Assembly: GCA_033819885.1 (NCBI GenBank)
Contig: JAQYUZ010000032.1
Location: 62,001 to 126,000 of the forward strand
DNA: 64,000 nt
Reading direction: 5' to 3'
From: Microbotryomycetes sp. JL201
Lineage: Eukaryota > Basidiomycota > Microbotryomycetes
Program-made: the position numbers and the translations under genes
Shown here: piece by piece, positions 34,629 through 46,823 of the stretch
Position numbering within the stretch: position 1 is the first letter of the stretch
Layout of the letters: every line of letters starts with the position of its first letter
Notes under the pieces: generated by a model
The model's input: the letters and a program-made list of their open reading frames with translations, nothing else
Database searches by the model: none
Told to the model about the DNA's origin: nothing

Positions 34629-36558
34629 TCAACCGCAACGACAAGTCAAAAGCTTGCCCAACGAGAATCCTCTCCGTTCTTGATCTTCATCTTGGGCACG
34701 ATGCTTGACTTCCTGCTGCATAGCCGCGGCCGCAGCGGCCGACGTCTTGCCGTCCGCTTTTGAAAAGTGTCCAGGAGGTTGTTGGGCTCGGACTCTGCCT
34801 AGCATCTCGACTGCCGCGGCAGTATTAGCTTGCGATGCCCTATACTCCTCAGCCGTCAGATTGCCGGCATGGCTGCCTGTCGGAGCCGCTAATGCGCCAT
34901 TGCTTGCCGAAGCATAAGGGTGGACCGAACCGGGTTGCACGACCTGAGACGCGGATTGACGCGAATTGCGTCGGCTTTGGTTGGCCTGTTGCTCCATGGT
35001 CAAGTTTTTGACCGCAACGGCACTGGCATCGATCCGTTGAGTCGATAGTCGGCCAGCATTGGACGCCTTCGAGTCTCTCACACCAGCAGGAGTCGAAGTC
35101 CCAGTGCCGGCTTCTTTCGCCAATGCAGCCTCTTTCGCCGCCGCACGAGCGGCGTGCCGTTCTGCGCGTTCGCGCTCCCGATCCCGATCACGAGGTTGCC
35201 GCCTAGGTCTCTCGTGACCTCTCGAGGCCTGTGCCAACAAGCTCGAACTCAATTTACCGGCCTCCCATCCTTTACCTCCGTTCAACAGCATCCAATCATA
35301 AACCTCGTCCTCGACCTCGCCCGCGTTCGCCAACGCCTTTGTAAACAACTCTCTCAAAAAGTCATAGTCTGGTGTCTCCTCGAAGCCTAGTTTCCGAACA
35401 TAGTTGAGGTAAATGGCAAACTCTGGTGGATGACCCTCTGAGAGGTCTTTGACGGGTGTGCTCTGCTTTTTCTCGCCAATCTTTTCGTACTTTTGCTTGT
35501 TGGTTGCCGCCTTGAGTCCTTGCCACGGCAGGGATCCACGCAAAAAGTACATGAAAACGTGACCAAGAGATTCGAGGTCGTCTCGTCGTGATTGTTCTAT
35601 TGGCGCAAAACTGTTCAGCCCTGACGCGTTCTTACCCGTCAACACCCATCAGATCTCACCTCGTCCGAGATGCATATTGATCGACATGTATCGCGCCGTT
35701 CCCGACAAACTCTTACGTTCTCGGTAAGGAATGTGTTGCTTGCTCTTTGGGTCGCGGTACTGTTTTGCCATTCCAAAGTCGATTGCGTGAATCAAGTTTG
35801 CCGTCTTTGTTCCTGGTCGACCGATCAAAAAGTTGTCGGGTTTGATGTCGCGGTAAATGAGACTGCGAGAGTGTACCGTCTCGATTCGAGTGATCTGCAC
35901 AACCCCAAACCGGTCAGCCTCGTCAACCAGGTGGCTGTTTTCGTAGTCAATCGCTACAACTCGCCATTTGCTTTGCGACCATGGCAGTCGTTTTCATGCT
36001 AAACTTTCTTCCGCACATGTCAAACAAATCTTCCAAGCTCGGTCCGAGCAAGTCAATGACGAGAATGTTGTGCAGACCCTCTTGACCAAAGTAGTACGCC
36101 TGAGGGATACCAACGCATCCTGCGAGCACCTTGTAAGACCTGTACTCGTCCCTTAGTTGAGGCGCATCCGTCTTGCGAGGTTCAAACTTGATGGCAACGA
36201 CTTGGTTCGTCACGAGGTTGACTCCTGCGCGAACAAAGGCGAGTGAGCGCATGCTCAGGACCGGCATGTGAAGCCGTTATCTCTCACCCTCAAAGCACAC
36301 TCCGAAACTTCCTTCTCCTATTTTTCTGCCGACCTTGAAGCTTCCGCCGACAATGTTTGATGAACTTGTCGATGTCGAATGCGACGCGGCCGCCTGTGTC
36401 GACGAACCCTGGCCTGGAGCGTGGTGAGCGGCAGGAGCCTGCGTAGATGATTGACCTGGCTGCGCGTGCGACTGCTGCTGAGCTGCAGCGAGAGCGGCGA
36501 CGTGTTGCTGGGCAGCGGCGGGTGCGCTCGATGTCGAGATGATCTGATGCGATGCCAT
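34629..36558 (-). CDS. Casein kinase I, YCK/Cki1-like
   Basis: Ser/Thr kinase of the CK1 family, yeast Yck1/2 or fission-yeast Cki1 group. An Ala/Gln/Ser-rich leader from [10 protein letters not shown] precedes the glycine loop [13 protein letters not shown]. Then VVAIKFEPR (ATP-binding Lys), [14 protein letters not shown] (catalytic loop), [14 protein letters not shown] (DFG), the CK1 hallmark [15 protein letters not shown], and after a splice at [29 protein letters not shown]. The domain ends [13 protein letters not shown]. The C-terminal half is Arg/Ala-rich then Gln/Ala-rich, and ends GKLLTCRCG. Cys near the C-terminus recalls the palmitoylated Cys pair that anchors Yck proteins to the plasma membrane, here spaced C-R-C-G. 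Confident family; subgroup inferred. Confidence 0.93.
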
Positions 36559-37100
36559 GGCGAGCCTCGATGCTTGCCTAGCAAGCTGGCGTGCTTGTTA
36601 TCTGGCCTCAAAGGAGTGGCCACTGGACGTTGGCGTCGTGGCCTGTGTGAGGCTGAGACTGGCGCGTGTCCGTTGCCGCGGAACGTGATGCGTTGTCGAC
36701 CAGAGCTGCCCAAAGAACGAATTGACTGCCCCTTGCGTATCCAACAGTGCTTGCTGCCGCTTGTCGCCGTGCAGCGTGAGCTCGTTGGCTTGCGATCGAG
36801 TGGTTTGTTGGCGTGCGCGCACCGGTCGGGCCGGGCGTTGACAAAGGGCGCTTTCAGAGGATGCGCACACACGGCAAGAGCACCGACAAGCTCGTCGCAC
36901 ACAATGCCAACCCGTGACAGTCTCGCACAGGCGGCAGCGCCGACAAAGTAGCGTCGGGCGGATCAAACCACGCTCTTGACACCTCGCGCGCATCTCAAAC
37001 AGCTCTGCCCAAAAGGGAAAACGAGACAGGCGTCAATGCAATGCAGTACTGTCACACAAATCATAGTGGCACATGTTCCCCCAAAAAGCCCTGTAATTTA
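36559..37100. other. Promoter of the casein kinase gene and 3' end of the next gene
   Basis: 542 bp without a recognisable gene. Open frames on both strands here are Arg- and Thr-rich with no domain and appear by chance in GC-rich sequence. Confidence 0.3.
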
Positions 37101-39499
37101 CTATGGAAAATCCTCCGCCTCTTGACTGCAGTCGACAGAGAAAATCTGGGCCTGCAAGCCAGCAAGCTCGACAATCTGCATGTCGCCCTCGGTCCCATCT
37201 TCTGATGCGTAGTCGTCCGCAGGCATCTCCTTTTGACCCGACCCTTCATTCTCGGTTGCTGTCTCCGTCTCGTCCCTGTCGTCCGCCTCGGCTTTCTCCA
37301 CATCTCTTTTTCCGATTCGGCTCCTTTTTCGATCGTCGAACGCGTCCTTTATTCCTCCCATCAAGGGCCGCTTGCCGCTACCGACTGCCGCACCAGATCC
37401 GGTAAACTTGCGAAACCCTTGCGCACCTTGTGAACCATTTTGACTCGCTCGACGAACGTCCTCCTTGTTCAATACAAACGCTGACAGGAATTGACCAGCG
37501 ACGCAAGCAGAGTCCAATCCGATCGAGAAAGGTTTGACAGTCAAACCTTTTCCAGCCCAATGACCGTACAAAACATTGACAGTCTGACAGGTAGATTCGG
37601 CAGCACATTGAGACATGACAGTGTTCCACTCGTTGAACCAAGCAGTTCCCTTTTTGTGTCGAGAAGGAACATATGATTGGGCTCCCGTGGCGGATTCGTA
37701 CTTTGAGGAAGATTTCATCTTGACGGTACGCATATTCATCAGAGTAAACGGGTCCGTGTTGGATGGAACCAACAACAGTTGACCAGCGGCGGAAGACGAC
37801 AAGACGGTCTCGGATCCTGCCGACGGTTGAAATTCAGCCGCAGAGACAGACTCGATTTTGTCAGGGCGATCTTCGTCAGAGGCCAACTTGGCCGAATTGG
37901 TTTGTTGAGCGGTATCGGTCCAGGGCACTGTTGTGTCGCGCGAACAACAAATGGTCAATGCTTACTACTCGTCAAGAGAGAGAGAGAGTGAGACAAGCCT
38001 TGCTCACCGAGGCCTGCATGTACGACATATGTATCAATCTCCTGGATGAACAGCGTCAAAGGCAAGCTGGCCAAATACTCGAAATCATCGGCCGGCAAAG
38101 TTCTTGCAATCTGGAACCATTCGCCGCCCCATCGCCAGCCGACAGGGAGGACGATATCCATGTCTGCAAGCTCTGCTTCTTCCTTGTCAAGCCACTCGTA
38201 ACCAGCGCCAAACAGTGAGCCGTCTTTCGTCTCTTGAGCGAATGTAGCGAGCGGACTGTCGAGAGGCGTCTTTGCAGACGCTGGAGCGTTCGTGGCACTC
38301 TCGCTGGGATTCTCGCCGTCGTCAGTGGCTTGAGCCCGCCTCAATCTCGCAAATCGAAGACGATCTGAAACTGTCGCAGCCGTAGCCGATTCTCCTTCTC
38401 TTGTAAAGTCGCTTTCAGAGTCGTCGAATTTTGCAACGGCAGAAGAAGTTTTTCGTCCGTGCGCTTCCATCCATCTGCGCCAAGAAATAACGCCTTGGTC
38501 GTTGTTGCCCCGAACTCCGACGGCATTGGATTCTCTCAAGAGCTTGACAGCCTTGAGCGAAGACTCGACTGAAGACTTGGCGACAAGGTCACCGACGACG
38601 ACGAGCGTGTCTTCAGTTCGAGAAAACTTGAGCTCTTGAAGCAGGGTTGATAGAGACTTGACCATGCCGTGCACGTCACCGACAACGATCAGACGACCAC
38701 GCGTAGAGTCTGTCCAACCTTTTAATGTGTGATGCCATTTGTAGTCGTTGATGGCACCGCTGTCAAGCATCTCTGCGACCGTGTTTGACGTCGAGGCTTG
38801 TGCCGCTGTTGTTGTCGATGTCTGAGCGTCTTCTTCTAGTTCGGCAGACTCGGACATTTCCTCGCTATCTTCATCAGGGTCGCCGCTCATGTCTGTGGAC
38901 GTTTTCCCGAACGAATCCGTCTCTTGCTCATCTACGGGTGAGCCTCTCCAAGGCACCCAATCGTAACTGAACCACCCTGTCCCAGCTTGCACCTCCTTGA
39001 CCTCTTGCGCCAAATCTGCCTGACCTCCATCCGAAGCGGGCGTGATGAAAGCTCTTGCAAAAACAACACCAAAGAACAAGACCATTACGACCGTTGCCGT
39101 CGTTCGCCACAGCGCTCTCGGATGACTAGGCTCGGGTACGAGTTGTTCAAGCAGTCCTTGCTTTTCTTCGTCGTCAGGAACAGCGGCGCTCGTGTGTCTG
39201 ATTTGTCCGCCGGACTTTGTGCCCAACATTTTGTCGAGCTTGGAATCCCGTCGGCGGTGCGTATGTTGTGTTGCCGCATGGGGAGCGGACGATCGTGTCG
39301 GACTGGTTTGGCCCGACAGCGCTCCTCCAAAGCTCGAGGTCGTCTTTGTTCTGTGTGGACCGATCGAATTGTCGTCATCGTCGCTCGACGACGGCGAGGT
39401 CGAATACGAGCTCGAACGGGCAATAGCAACATCGTTCAGATCTTCGGCAGAGAAGCTTGATCGTAGAGGACTGCGCTGGTATGGTCTGTCGGTTGACAT
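37101..39499 (-). CDS. Ppn2-like membrane metallophosphoesterase (endopolyphosphatase type)
   Basis: Calcineurin-like phosphoesterase with one membrane anchor, most like vacuolar endopolyphosphatase Ppn2. The start at 39499 (MSTDRPYQRS) precedes a Ser-rich cytosolic tail and the anchor TATVVMVLFFGVVFARAF. After an acidic linker come the metal-binding motifs RLIVVGDVHG, LVVVGDLVAK and GVRGNND, then TYVVHAGLG. One intron separates the second part with PFTLMNMRTVK, GTAWFNEWN, VLYGHWAGKGL and GLDSACVAGQFLSAFVL, which match the C-terminal His-containing half of the family. A basic/acidic Lys-Arg-Glu tail follows. A TTG at 39589 is in frame but the ATG is preferred. The substrate, polyphosphate, is inferred. 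Confidence 0.8.
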
Positions 39500-39889
39500 G
39501 GCCCGCGGCCTTGAGCCTGTGCGAGGAACACAGACGCAGCGGGAAGGCCGAGCGAACAAAGGTCCGTGCGCGCGCAGCAGGAATGGCAAACGCCGTCAGC
39601 GATCATGGACAAAGTCAGTGTTCATTGCCACATAGAGCCAGACGGACCGATCGTCATGACCACCAGGAGCTCGTGTGCAGAGACGACGAGGAGAAAGCTG
39701 TGGGACCGGGACATCGCTTCCCGCAGGACTATCTTCGTCTCGCGCGGGACAAATTGCTATCATTATAGTGCGGCGGCCTACAGTCACAGCGAGAATGAAC
39801 GAAACCAAAAAAAAAAGTCATGAACAACAACAAGCGAAAAGCAACTTTACAAACCCGAGACACTCTCCCCGTCCTTCTGCGACGACAAA
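39500..39889. other. Intergenic, promoter of the Ppn2-like gene
   Basis: 390 bp containing a run of nine A near 39809 and an A-rich stretch to 39840, likely 3' UTR of the DUF2828 gene on one side and promoter on the other. No gene seen. Confidence 0.3.
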
Positions 39890-42245
39890 TCAATCAAACA
39901 CTTTCAGGCCTTGAAAACTCTCATGAGCCAAAGCCTTCTTCATGACGCCGACCGGATCAATCTTGGCCTTTGTGTCCGCAACTCGACTGTCTGTGCCGTC
40001 CTTTGCCACCTCGAGCCACTCCTCGTCGGCCGCGTCACCGACGTGTCCCTCGAGAAAGACTTTGATGAGAGCAGCAGAATAGCCCGACACGAGCGCAACA
40101 CCTTGATCATTCGAAGTTACGGGCTTGCTGTTTGTGTCTGGCCTGGCAGCCAAATTCCAGTACACGATCTGAGGCAACTCGTACCCCGCGTCTGCAAACT
40201 CTTGCTTGACAATCTCGTGATGAGTCGCGTACCCGTCGACTGTGCGTTGTTCGGCCTGCCACAGACCGAAAGAGAGTGAGCAGAGTCCCCAGGATAGAAG
40301 AAGAAGACACACGGCATCGAATTCCATGTCTGAAAACACGTAGACGAGTCGAGGCATGTCGTCTAGAGCCAACTTGGCATCAACAGCTCTTTGCAAGACT
40401 GTGCGCAACGTCTTGACAAAGTCAGTGTTCAAGCCCATTCCTTTCGTTTGAATCGCCTCAATATCGTCCTTGAGCGACGTCCTTGGCAGATCGATGAAGT
40501 GAGGGTTTCGACTGAACGAGATGACACTGTTTGACCAAGGTGCGCGCGTGACGCTCGCGACGAGAATCGTCAAACCCAAACTCGAATCAATCGGCGTCGT
40601 CCTGTCATGCAAGGTCGGTACCATCATCGATCCAGACACGTCAGCGACGGCAATGCAGGATGACAATGTGCCCATATCCTGAATGCTCGAGACGAGTGTT
40701 TTCCACTGCGCTTCGACAACTTCGAGCATCACATCGCTCTTGTCGAGCCTTGATGCCTGCTTGACCAGAATACCTGGAGCCAGAGTCGCTCCACTGATTG
40801 TCTTGGCACCCTTGCTGACTTCGGTCAAGTAGGCGAGGAAGCCATCGTGATCGTGCAGCGCGAACGCCTTCTTGTGCTGATTCATTGCAAGCGACGGCAC
40901 ACGGCTGTACTCGATCTCTTGCCATTCATTGCTCGACATGCGACGCTCGACGACCTCGAGGTGAGCACGTAGCGGCCCAAGGTACCGGATGCGGTACCGA
41001 GCAAGAGCTCGCGCAGTCGATTTTGCCGTATGCAAACCGTTCGAGGGCGGAGTCAAATATGCGGCCAGCGTGGCCGTGATGCCCGTATGTTGATCATGCG
41101 CGTTGTTCTCAGTTGGAGCCCACTTTGCAGCGAGCGAGATCTTGTTTGACATCTTGCGCGCCTCGTCGTACTTGCCTTCGGCCTTGAGTTTTCGGTGCTC
41201 GTCAAGGGCCCTCAAGTCATTACGCAACTGCTCGCCAAAGATGCGCACGATCGTTGCTTGGAGAGCCTGAACGAGAGGCCGTGCCTCTCTGTTGAACCCC
41301 ACTGGATCGGGCTTATCGAGCTCGGCGGCGATCGCATACGTCTTGGCCGTCTGCTTGCGGAAACGCTTGACGCGGTAAGGCGATTTTCTGTCGAATGCGA
41401 ACCCTGGCAAACGCGAAAAGTCTCCGTCTACATCAAACTCGGTTTGGCTGTCCGTCTTGGCCGTCTTGAGTGAGGCGAGCCACAAGAGGTTGAGCAGGTC
41501 GCGAAAGACGCCGTGCGAGCGAGCCGTAGAAGGGGTCAAAGTCTGCTCTTGCAAAGGTCGCATGTCTTCACTGTTCTCGACTTGAACTGTACCGTCATCC
41601 TCGTCGCCATCATCGACGTCTTGCGCCTTGCGCTTTTGAGGAATCTTGTCGACGGGCTTGACAATTTCGTCGAGGTTGCGTAAAAAGGTTTGCGGATGAG
41701 CCTGGCTCAACCAAGCCATTGCTCTGGTCCATGCTTCGCGTTCTCCCTTGCCACGCGGGATCGAGCGGCTGGCCCAAATGATCTGTGGTTGAGGGGAGAA
41801 GTCAGTACTCGGGCGCGCGCGAGACGACAAGCAGGACTCTTTCCACACTTGCCTTGAGGGTCAGCAGGCTGTCTTCTTGCCATGCATTCTCCAGCAATTT
41901 CTTTAAATTTGCCTTTTTGACTGAATCGAGCTCGTTGTACAGTTCAAGCGTAGGAGATAAAACGGTGAGGTTGGTCACTCCACAGTTGTCCGTGAGGGTC
42001 AAATTGCTCGTGTGCGCTGTGGCCGCCTTCGGTGGTGCGTGCACATTGAGCTCAGCGGGGCCTCGCAGCGCGTCATACAAAGGATTCGGTCCCGAGACTG
42101 GTAACGCAGCCGGAGCATCCGATGGACTCGTTTTACGCTCAATGGGCTTGAGAGAAGCCAGTAGCGAATTGTACTCGGCGTCAGACGTCAATCCGAGGTC
42201 GAACAAAACCGTGCGCGCGGCCGTGTGGGGCGCCGCCGGGGACAT
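39890..42245 (-). CDS. DUF2828 protein with von Willebrand A-type domain
   Basis: Cytosolic protein of unknown role with the DUF2828 architecture. The first exon runs from MSPAAPHTAARTVLFDLG to LENAWQEDSLLTLK. It splices to IIWASRSIPRGKGEREAWTRAMAWLSQAHPQTFL, the hallmark segment of the family (trypanosome-to-plant TROVE/VWA-like proteins). The C-terminal half holds CIAVADVSGSMMVP, an intact DxSGS metal-ion site, and VYVFSDMEFDA. A further exon carries the end, KKALAHESFQGLKVFD. An in-frame ATG at 42428 would add a 61-residue Arg/Ser-rich leader; I prefer 42245. Relation to RNA-binding Ro60-type proteins is only by fold. Confidence 0.8.
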
Positions 42246-42470
42246 TCTTGTGCTGACAGCAGCTCGAAACGACCTAAGAGAGAGAGGGCTTGTGGACTGA
42301 AATTGCTGGGTAGAGACAAACTCCCGTTGGCGACTGAAGACTCGCCGACGGAGAAACGCAAACGAGCGCGGTGCTTGAGCCGCTCGTGATCGGACGCGTG
42401 ACTCGACAACCCAAATATGCGCTGTCATGTGTTTCGCTATTGCACAACAAAGGAGGTGTCCGCGTGTACT

Positions 42471-43747
42471 CTACAACATGGTGTCATATCTTCTATGCCT
42501 CGAGTGCCACGCAAGACGGGAGGCGAGGTCACGTTTCCTGTGTGGCATGTCTGCAGCTCTTCGATGTAGATCCCAAGCTCTCCTTCGCAAAAGAGGCTTG
42601 TTGACCTGTTGCCCTTCAAAGTACTGCAGCGAGGTATCAGCCGGAGGCTCGTGCAGGGTTTCAAGCACAATCAAGACTCACATCCACAATAGATTCTGCC
42701 AAAATCTTGTGCACAGGCCACGTCGGATGCGCCGCATCTTTCCACACGTACTCGGCAAGCGCGTAAGGACAATGCTTGTCTGTCGCATCCTCGTGATCCG
42801 AGCCTTTGAGTCGATCATAAGCCCCGCAGAACCCACGGTTGTCTCTGAAGCCAAACTCTTCAAAGTGGTCGAGGACCATGGAGAAAGCCGCGTGAAAGTC
42901 CCAATCAACGACGTTTGCTTCAGGCACCTTTTCAGGCAAAGTCGCCACCATGTTTGAGTACTTTTCGTTCCATAGAGTTACTCGCGCTTTGAACTTGTCA
43001 TGCAAGTCGGGATTCAGCGCCTCGGGCGTACGCTCAAACGGGGCAATCGGCATCAACAAAAAATTGCGCGCGCCAAAGTTGTACAGGCGCAGAACCTGGT
43101 CTCGGTATCGAATGATGAGCTCGTCGACAATCGTATTGTAGTCCACGTTGGTTCGAATCGAGCTGACAATGTCGTTGATGCCGTACATGACCGCAAATAG
43201 ACTCGACGTGCCATTCCATCTTGCGCTATACTCTTCGTCCTTGACGAAATATCGCTCGAACGTGTCCACCTCATCCTCGAAACTTGGCTTGAACGGCTCG
43301 CCCGGATGTCCCTGAAAGAAATTCGGCTTGATTGTCGAGCCTCGAATCGCAAAGTCGTAAGTCTGATTCGATACTTTGATAGAGTCTGCCACATATTGCA
43401 GCCAGACTGCTCCTTCAGAGTCAGCTCCGGCGAGGCCCTCTCGTCAAGTCTAACTCACGTTTGCCACCTGACGACCCTCGGTCCCGTCTGTCCATGTTCA
43501 TCCCACCATCTCTTCCGTCTCCAATGGATGTATAAGAGTCGCCGAATGCAAACAAAGTCTTGATCTCGTCCGCCTGCAGGCGCTTTCGACCGCTTGCGCT
43601 CGAGCTTGACGAACCAACGTCGGCCACAGCAGACACGTCCGATACTTGCTTTTCAGTCACAGCGAATTCGGGACGAGGGTCGGCTGTGACGCTTGTCGAA
43701 AAAGTAAATGTGACAAACAAGAGGCTGGCGAGCCGAATGCCGATCAT
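42471..43747 (-). CDS. Secreted GDSL/SGNH esterase, copy 1
   Basis: Secreted lipase or acetylesterase of the SGNH superfamily. The start at 43747 gives a signal peptide, MIGIRLASLLFVTFTFSTSVTA. Block I is TLFAFGDSYTSIG (nucleophile Ser). The oxyanion Asn lies in FAVMYGINDIVSS, and the catalytic pair is in WKDAAHPTWPVHKILAESIVD. The frame can stop at 42661, but a strong donor (GTGAGT) follows SIVD and an acceptor before TACTTTGAAGG leads to a longer tail ending at 42471, so the C-terminus is uncertain. The first two exons join after GDSYTSIG. Plant cell-wall acetyl groups are a possible substrate. A related gene on the opposite strand lies at 61144. Confidence 0.75.
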
Positions 43748-44596
43748 TTCTCGCCTGGTCGTCCTGCTCGACAAGTAAGGATGAAGCCGGCGCGCGCTGA
43801 CAAGTGCCACCCGAGTCGAAACCAATCTGTCCTTTTGTCAAAACATGCAGATGATGTAACACGTCAAACGCCGGCAAGTTGGGCAGGTGAGCAAAGAGAT
43901 TCCGCGCCGTTTTGTGTCTTCCGGTCGCGCCGACTCTTCTCAGACAACCAACTGAGACATCGCCCGCTTCCGGAACACTCTCTCGAAACAGGCGACCTAG
44001 CTAGGCGTCTGACTGCTTAGGTTCATCTCATGATATGGTCATACAGGAAACGCCTGTCTCGCGTTTTGGAAAGTGAGGGCTCGCATTAGTAGTGCAGCCG
44101 GCCCCTTGAAGCCCAGCCTCCCGAGTCTGGGGGCGGTTTCACTCGCGGCTCTTTCCAGTTCTCTTTCGTTCTTTGCAAAGGTCTTGAACCCCTTTCTAGA
44201 GTGACAGAGTGCATTCAGAGTCAATTTCGCTTCAACTGCCGATTCCACCGAACTCGAGCGGCGTGACGTTGACGGGGCGACAGGAAATACAGCAAACCCA
44301 GACTTGGCTAACAGAAAAGCAATGAAATGGAACTCGAACAAAACAAAGTGGCAAAGAACAGCGAGCCAAGCAATGCTCACCGCGTTTCGCAGTGTTCGAT
44401 GTCGAGTTTGCCGTACTGCAACCAGTCAAGAAATCTCGACAAGTCAGCGCAAGGTCAATATCGATCACCGGAGCCGTACCGAGCTGTCAGGAGATTTCTT
44501 CACGCTCGAGGTGTCTTCGGGCGAAGTGGTGGAGTAGACATGTTCGCTATACGTCACCACATGAGCGAGCGTTTGGGGAGGGAAAGCGGGGGAAGC
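43748..44596. other. Intergenic, promoter of GDSL copy 1; unassigned hydrophobic frame
   Basis: 849 bp between the secreted esterase start and the stop of a membrane protein gene. A minus-strand open frame at 44039-44380 begins (via GTG) with a hydrophobic segment WLAVLCHFVLFEFHFIAFLLA, but it opens at what looks like a donor site and has no ATG or recognised domain. I do not call it a gene. Confidence 0.35.
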
Positions 44597-46345
44597 TCAC
44601 TGTTTGGTGACTGTGACCTGTCCAGCAATGCTTTGAACAGGGCGTGAACCGACTCTAGAAGCTGCCAGACGCAAGGTGTTGGCGTGGCTGCTTCGCATGG
44701 CGGCCAGCGTAGATCGAGAGTTGACTATCAAGGCAGAGCACGGTATCAGCGGAATCACAGCCTGTCGAATGCATGTCCGCCGCACGAGACACCAAAACAG
44801 AGTTAAAGTACTGCATGACAACGCAATCAGCATTGAATATCGGTATAGCTCGTTAAACTGACTAATTTAGCAAGGGCAAAGTTGGGGATCACATGCCATC
44901 CTTGATTCGAGTACTTCAGAAATAGTACAGCATCAATAATGGCGACGCTCATCGTCAGACCGTTAGTTTCTGCAAAATCAATATTCAAAGTGAGCGAGGC
45001 GCTCACTTGCTTGACCCCTCGACGCACCAATTGTGTTGCGTGAAATGCGATCAATGATTGTAGTCGTATGCCCGTGCTCCATGTCAACGGCTTTGCGAAG
45101 GTAGTAGACTCTGCTCGAAGGCGCAGAATAAGCCGAATTTCAATCACTATGAGCCATCACTCACAAACTAGCGGTGATAACCACATCGGCAGCCCTATCC
45201 GAAACGCCTAAGTAGTGGAGAAGCCAAAGAGACGCCGGTACGCACGCAGCTGTCAACAGCCAAGTGGCGACACTGGTATGTGAAAGGGTCACTTTGTAGT
45301 CAGAGAGGACAGTCACTGTCAAACTTGCCCAAAAATGAATTCGCTGAATCTAGAAAATTTGCTTTCGAGCAAACCTCCAATCACGCCAGTCGTCGCAACT
45401 GCGAATCCTGCAGTCGGCTGCGTCGTCAAATACTGGGGCAGAAAGCACTGAGCAGTTCAACTTTCCGAACGAGGTCAAGCTGAGTACGACGATGATAGCG
45501 GGAAGAATGATTTGGCGCTTCGAGACGATAAAGACCCGATAAGCAACTGAAAGAACATGTCAACACCATTCTGACGTAAGTGAAGGCCATTCAATACTGA
45601 CAAAATACTTGACAGGTCAGCGTCATGATCCCAGTGAGAGTCGGGTCAAGCAGCGTTGTCCATGGACATTTTGCAAGGTACGCCACGTTGCCAAAGTGTG
45701 TGACTGTCCAAAGATATATCGTGGCACAGCAGAGAGCTGTGTGAAAGTTGTCAAGCACGAAAAGACAGCCAACCATCCATTTCCAGGTGCGCTTTTCCTC
45801 GGGGTCGCTGCCGAAATTGAGCCAATCTGGGATTGCACAGAAGTTTGCGAGCTGCAATCGAGTTTCCCGATAGGTAAGGACGCACAGTTGGCGACTTGTA
45901 AGCTCGTAAAACCACCAAGGTACACTGCTATGAAGGTTGCAGTCACCTGCGTGCGACCATCGATCAGGGGGAGGGGGGGGGGGGGGGGGTTTAAGTGAGT
46001 TCAGGCCTCAAAGCTGAACAAGTGCGGTCCAACTCGGAGAACGGCCTCAATCACGCATATAGGTGACATACAAAGGGTGCAACAAGTGATTCAATGATTG
46101 TATGCATTTGAGGGCCAGTAACGAGTGCTGTGGAGCTTCCGAGCCTTGTCAATATCGTGTTCAATCGATTTCACGCGGAATGGGGATTCCTTGCGATGCA
46201 GAGTGTGAGAGGAGCTTGCAGTGACTGACGTTCCTGTGATCAGCTTTTTCAGAGCGATCTCCTGATTTCGTGGTGCAATGGAGGCCTGCGAGGATTCCGA
46301 GAGGGCAGTGGCGGGAGCACAAAACGCGAGCAGCGCAGCAGACAT
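44597..46345 (-). CDS. Multi-pass membrane protein, DUF6534-like, copy A
   Basis: Predicted seven-helix membrane protein of a basidiomycete-expanded family. The probable start at 46345 reads MSAALLAFCAPATALSE. After an intron with a polyC tract come VTATFIAVYLGGFTSL, then DWLNFGSDPEEKRTWKWM, LFVLDNFHTALCCATIYLWTVTHFG, AYRVFIVSKRQIILPAIIV and later ETNGLTMSVAIIDAVLFLKY, which matches the DUF6534 position in which two helices follow an Asn-Thr-Gly/Asn-Gly-Leu motif. The C-terminus is AGQVTVTKQ. About eight introns; exon edges between 44830 and 45560 are less sure. Clearly paralogous to copy B. Function unknown. Confidence 0.6.
45967..45989. repeat. Poly-G/poly-C homopolymer tract (G5-A-G17)
   Basis: Homopolymer on the plus strand; on the coding (minus) strand it is a polyC tract about 30 nt before the acceptor of copy A's first intron, so it may act as a polypyrimidine tract. 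Its true length is likely to vary and is prone to sequencing error. Confidence 0.85.
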
Positions 46346-46823
46346 CTCGCGACTGATCTTGCGAATGATGTCGCTGCGTCGCTGATATGCATGACAGCAA
46401 TAAAAAATTGACTTGTACACTCTGCGCCAGGTTCACGAGACAAAGTTTGCCGGCAGCCTTTGCAGGTAAATGGGAAACTCGATGAACAATGCATCGAGAT
46501 AGACAAGCAAAGCGAGCTACGTAAAAAGGAGCACAGGACATGACGCGATGAGAGCAAATCAGATGATGGCCTTGGAGTCGAGCAATCAACGCGTTTCGGT
46601 GAACTCGAACTCCGAATTGTCACACTGCGAAACAAGTCGGTGTCAGCTTTTCGTTGTTTCGTGCCAGGATCGGTCAGTCAACTAACCAGAGTGGCAGGAG
46701 ATCCGACATTCTTGTCGATACGAGTATTTGAGCAGTCTTCATTCGATGAAAGGTGCACTTGTTCACTGTGGACCGCCGTGCCAAGTGTCAAACGGCCAGC
46801 AGCGACATGCGTTCGTGCGCGGC
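46346..46823. other. Intergenic between the two DUF6534-like copies
   Basis: 478 bp; probable promoter of copy A and 3' end of copy B. No gene recognised. Confidence 0.3.

Noticed and set aside
37974-37993. GA dinucleotide run that looks repeat-like
   Set aside because: A short simple repeat within an intron of the Ppn2-like gene; not a CRISPR array or transposon end.
44039-44380. Hydrophobic minus-strand frame
   Set aside because: Starts at GTG that reads as a donor, lacks ATG and recognisable family; kept as a note only.
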